Shown: in pieces, positions 61,376-64,000 of the stretch | Position numbering within the stretch: position 1 is the stretch's first letter | How the letters are laid out: every line of letters starts with the position of its first letter | From: Paenibacillus silvestris | Lineage (GTDB): Bacteria; Bacillota; Bacilli; Paenibacillales; NBRC-103111 | Assembly (NCBI RefSeq): GCF_009882985.1 | Contig: NZ_WTUZ01000038.1 | Location: forward strand, 141,238-205,237 | Reading direction: 5' to 3' | DNA length: 64,000 nt | The notes under the pieces: model-generated | The model's database searches: none | The model's input: the letters and a program-made list of their open reading frames with translations, nothing else | Told to the model about the DNA's origin: nothing | Made by a program: the position numbers and the translations under genes

Positions 61376-62662
61376 TTAGCCTTCAACGCGGTAGACGCTT
61401 TTGATGGCGTGAATAACGTCCATGGATTCAAACTGCTTCAGCACATTTTTCATGCTGGCTTGGTTCGCGTCATGTGTAATGATGATGATCTCAGCTTTGG
61501 GATTGTGCTTATTGGGATGTTGGAAGACGGATTCCAAGCTAACTTCATGCTCCGCAAAAATTTGTGTAATTTGTGCAAGCACACCCGCTTTATCTTCAAC
61601 GTGCAGAAGAATGAAGTTTTTGCAAGCAATTTGCTCATCCGTTTTCAGCTTCTTCTCCTTGTAAGGAGCGAGCACTCTGCGTCCATTCACACCAAGCTTC
61701 AGGTTCCGCCCGACGGCAACCAAATCAGCTACAACAGATGTTGCTGTAGGCAGCTCGCCTGCGCCAGCCCCGTAGAACATCGTCTCGCCAACCGCTTCGC
61801 CAGTCACATACACAGCATTGAATACGCCGTTAACGGATGCCAGCGGGTGCGAGCTCTTCACCATCGTAGGCTGAACGCTCACCGAGATATGCCCGTCATG
61901 ATTTTCAGCGATACCAAGCAGTTTCACTTCGTACCCTAATTTCTTCCCGTATTGAATGTCCTCTTTCGTAACGTTAGAAATTCCTTTTGCTTCAACATCG
62001 CTTAGGGCAACATTGGCATGGAAGCCAAGTGTGGAAAGAATCGTCATTTTGCGAGCAGCGTCAAGACCTTCAACGTCGGAAGTCGGATCAGACTCTGCAT
62101 AACCAAGCGCTTGAGCTTCTTTCAGCACATCAGCGTAAGCTGCGCCTTCTTGGCTCATTTTGGTCAAAATATAGTTCGTTGTCCCGTTAACAATCCCCAT
62201 GATCTTCGTAATACGGTCAGAAGAGAAGCCCTCTACGAGTGCACGAATGATCGGAATACCGCCAGCAACACTTGCTTCGTAGAAGACGTCACAGCCGTGC
62301 TCAGCTGCTTTCGCCAAAATTTCAGCACCGTGCATGGCCATAAGATCCTTATTCGCCGTAACAATGTGCTTCCCGTTGCCCAGCGCCGTTAGAATATGAT
62401 CTTTCGTACCAGCAACGCCACCCATTACTTCAACAACGACATCAATTTCACTATCGCTGATTACATCCCAAACATTCTCCGTTAGCTTGTCTGCGTCAAC
62501 AGTAATGTTACGAAGCTTTGATTTATCTTGCACCAAAATTTTGGCAATTTCGATCGCAGAGCCTGTTTGACGTTGTAAATCCTCTTGATGTCCTTCAATA
62601 ATACGTACGACACCAGTTCCTACAGTTCCTAGTCCAAGTAATCCAACCTTGATCGGTTTCAT
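61376..62662 (-). CDS. hom: Homoserine dehydrogenase
   Basis: A 428-residue NAD(P)-dependent enzyme reducing aspartate semialdehyde to homoserine. GLLGLGTVGTGVVRII nucleotide fold; VNGTTNYILTKM and the catalytic-region ASVAGGIPIIRAL; C-terminal ACT domain (EDKAGVLAQITQIFAEHEVSLESVFQ) for threonine feedback. GGGAGG before ATG. thrC is not in the window. Confidence 0.96.
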   Translation of the reverse strand: MKPIKVGLLGLGTVGTGVVRIIEGHQEDLQRQTGSAIEIAKILVQDKSKLRNITVDADKLTENVWDVISDSEIDVVVEVMGGVAGTKDHILTALGNGKHIVTANKDLMAMHGAEILAKAAEHGCDVFYEASVAGGIPIIRALVEGFSSDRITKIMGIVNGTTNYILTKMSQEGAAYADVLKEAQALGYAESDPTSDVEGLDAARKMTILSTLGFHANVALSDVEAKGISNVTKEDIQYGKKLGYEVKLLGIAENHDGHISVSVQPTMVKSSHPLASVNGVFNAVYVTGEAVGETMFYGAGAGELPTATSVVADLVAVGRNLKLGVNGRRVLAPYKEKKLKTDEQIACKNFILLHVEDKAGVLAQITQIFAEHEVSLESVFQHPNKHNPKAEIIIITHDANQASMKNVLKQFESMDVIHAIKSVYRVEG

Positions 62663-62697
62663 TTCGTTTGTCCTCCCGATATTATAATGATTCTATC

Positions 62698-63180
62698 TTA
62701 ACTGCCCTGACCTATAATCATGGCACGCTTAACTCCTTCTTGCGATTGAAGCCGGTCCAAAATTTGACGAATCTCTTCCCCCATCATGGAGGTTTCAACA
62801 GAAATGACGACGTTCGCCATCCCTTGCAGTGGAATCGTCTGATGAATCGTAAGAACATTACCTTCCAAATTAGCAATAAGCGCCAGAACGCGGGACAAAA
62901 TCCCTGAACGATGCTCCAAATCCATCGAAATCGTTACGATACGCTCTCTTTCGAGCTTATTTAGCGCATGTATACCATCCTTGTATTTATAAAAAGCGCT
63001 TCGGCTAAGCCCAACCTGTTCTACGGCATCATGAATCGTCTTCACTTCACCACGAGCCAGCAGTTCTTTGGCCTGTACCGTCTTCAGTACACCTTCTGGC
63101 AAAATGTCTTCCCGGACTAAGTAGTATCTCTCAGGACCGGTGTGCTTGATCGTTTGTAAAAAATCTTTGCTTTCCGGCAC
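62698..63180 (-). CDS. pheB: ACT domain protein PheB (UPF0735)
   Basis: A 160-residue protein with an N-terminal helix-turn-helix-like part (TIHDAVEQVGLSRSAFYKYKDGIHAL) and a C-terminal ACT domain (RSGILSRVLALIANLEGNVLTIHQTIP). Known as PheB by its place beside pheA in B. subtilis, but its catalytic or regulatory role is unclear; the HTH plus ACT suggest an amino-acid sensor, perhaps regulating the operon it heads. GTG 63180 is the start, AGAGGA about 10 nt upstream. Confidence 0.85.
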   Translation of the reverse strand: MPESKDFLQTIKHTGPERYYLVREDILPEGVLKTVQAKELLARGEVKTIHDAVEQVGLSRSAFYKYKDGIHALNKLERERIVTISMDLEHRSGILSRVLALIANLEGNVLTIHQTIPLQGMANVVISVETSMMGEEIRQILDRLQSQEGVKRAMIIGQGS

Positions 63181-63227
63181 GACCTTACCGTCCTCTCTAG
63201 AAAGACTATTGTATACCTATAGAGGAC

Positions 63228-63256
63228 ATTATATCGAATTACAGAGACTGAAGCAA
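63228..63256 (-). promoter_or_regulatory. Promoter of the pheB-hom-thrB-pheA operon
   Basis: Minus strand TTGCTT, 17-nt spacer, perfect TATAAT. No T-box or attenuator follows. Confidence 0.65.
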
Positions 63257-63272
63257 TAGGCAAATTACTCTT

Positions 63273-63300
63273 AAACTAGCTTCTTTGCAGGAGCTAGTTT
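63273..63300. repeat. 9-bp inverted repeat between pheB and the NUDIX gene
   Basis: AAACTAGCT and AGCTAGTTT with a 10-nt spacer lie between the divergent promoters; operator or hairpin. Confidence 0.75.
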
Positions 63301-63346
63301 ACTTGTGCTAAGCTGAGTGTACTAGAAAAAGAAAGGGATCGCCACC

Positions 63347-63856
63347 ATGATTACATTGCGAATGATGTCTACCGCTCTCCTATGGAATAGCCGGAACGAA
63401 TTACTAATGATGAAACGCTCTTTAACGCGCACATTGTCCCCAGGACTGTGGGCCGCTATCGGGGGTCATTTGGAACCAGATGAACTAAACAACCCGCGTG
63501 CAGCCTGCTTACGTGAAATATGGGAGGAAACCGGCATCGAGCATGATGAAATTCAAGGGCTTAGCTTGCAGTACATTTTATTGCGATTAAATGGACAAGA
63601 AGTGCGGCAGCAGTTTTTCTACGTCGGCTCCACCGATGTGAATCCACGCATCACTACCCCTGAAGGTGAGCTCCATTGGGTCCCAAAAGATCTTGTTCTT
63701 GAGCGTCCTCTTCCATTTATTTTCCGCAGTTTACTGGAACATTATCTAGTTGCTGGACCTACAACAACCCCTTGGATCGGCTCTGCTGGCGTAAATGAAC
63801 AAAGCCATTTACCCACCATTCATTGGCATCCGTTCGTTGATCCTATGGAAGTATGA
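63347..63856 (+). CDS. NUDIX hydrolase
   Basis: A 169-residue nucleoside-diphosphate-linked hydrolase. The Nudix helix is REIWEETGI, preceded by GGHLEPDE; between the first Glu and REIWEE there are nine residues, two more than the usual GX5EX7REUXEEXGU spacing. SLTRTLSPGLWAAIGGHLE is like 8-oxo-dGTP or ADP-ribose hydrolases; the substrate cannot be named. AAAGGGA precedes the ATG. Confidence 0.87.
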   Translation: MITLRMMSTALLWNSRNELLMMKRSLTRTLSPGLWAAIGGHLEPDELNNPRAACLREIWEETGIEHDEIQGLSLQYILLRLNGQEVRQQFFYVGSTDVNPRITTPEGELHWVPKDLVLERPLPFIFRSLLEHYLVAGPTTTPWIGSAGVNEQSHLPTIHWHPFVDPMEV

Positions 63857-63876
63857 AAAAAGCAGACTTCGATTTC

Positions 63877-64000
63877 TGAACTGCACCCCATTTGTTAGAC
63901 ACCACTAACAATGGAGGTGCAGTTTTTTTGTCTAATTTCAGTTTAGATGAGAAATTGAAGGCCATTCAAAGGTATCAGAATGGTACTGAAGGAGTCAAAA
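63877..64000 (+). mobile_element. IS3-family insertion sequence, left end (cut by window edge)
   Basis: The end TGAACTGCACCCC at 63877-63889 is followed by an imperfect inverted repeat (63881-63898 with 63906-63923) and an orfA start. Such ends, with a hairpin covering the first bases, are typical of the IS150 group of IS3. The right end lies outside the window. Confidence 0.72.
63929..64000 (+). CDS. IS3-family transposase OrfA, first 24 codons
   Basis: TTG 63929 with GGAGGTG 8 nt upstream starts SNFSLDEKLKAIQRYQNGTE, the opening of an IS150-type OrfA whose helix-turn-helix would follow. Partial only because of the window edge. Confidence 0.72.

Overview
The window reads as a chromosomal segment of a Gram-positive endospore former of the Paenibacillaceae, most likely Paenibacillus or a close relative. 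This rests on three things: sporulation genes (spoVB, bofC, a safA-like gene), T-box leaders before alaS and hisS, and gene order that follows the Bacillus subtilis yrr/yrv/yrb chromosome region with local rearrangements. No rRNA, tRNA, CRISPR array or prophage is visible. The only clear mobile DNA is the left end of an IS3-family element cut by the right window edge.

Layout. 1-8.4 kb: the 3'-truncated (by the window) pdhA gene, an esterase, the lipoyl-relay enzyme LipL, a sporulation-type histidine kinase whose 3' end overlaps a class B penicillin-binding protein, and a chemotaxis receptor. 8.5-18.4 kb: trhP2-trhP1-mltG, two DUF1292 genes, ruvX, ireB, alaS with its T-box, then an AI-2E family permease. 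Between alaS and the permease lies a textbook sigma-A promoter with two Fur boxes that leads into no gene but into a hairpin terminator, a candidate iron-regulated small RNA. 18.2-25.2 kb: thiouridylation and sulfur genes (cymR, cysteine desulfurase, divergent mnmA), an AlkZ-related gene, rarA, and a 655-bp intergenic region holding (GGGTTC)11 and a nested inverted-repeat array. 25.2-29.5 kb: the operon hisS-aspS-tcdA behind a T-box.

29.5-43 kb: an HxlR/DoxX divergent pair, a very acidic small protein, a membrane-anchored FAD oxidoreductase, dtd, rel, apt, recJ, a CDF transporter, secDF and comN. 43-53 kb: spoVB, a DUF421 gene, an ion transporter, yrzE, a PAP2 phosphatase, yajC-tgt-queA and a large SpoIID-like protein. 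53.2-57.8 kb: a second nested inverted-repeat array, ruvCAB, bofC, and a SigW-like sigma factor with a hydrophobic tail. 57.9-64 kb: a SafA-like LysM coat protein, the amino-acid operon pheB-hom-thrB-pheA, a NUDIX gene, and the IS3 end.

How the genes work together. Many products act on tRNA: AlaS, HisS, AspS, TcdA, MnmA with its desulfurase, TrhP1/2, Tgt, QueA and Dtd. Others handle stalled replication and recombination (RuvABC, RarA, RecJ, RuvX), the cell wall and spore (MltG, PBP, SpoVB, SpoIID-like, BofC, SafA), protein export (SecDF, YajC), the stringent response (Rel, Apt), and threonine/phenylalanine synthesis. The least explained parts are the Fur-controlled transcript, the two look-alike inverted-repeat arrays, the G-rich microsatellite and the sigma factor lacking an adjacent anti-sigma gene.
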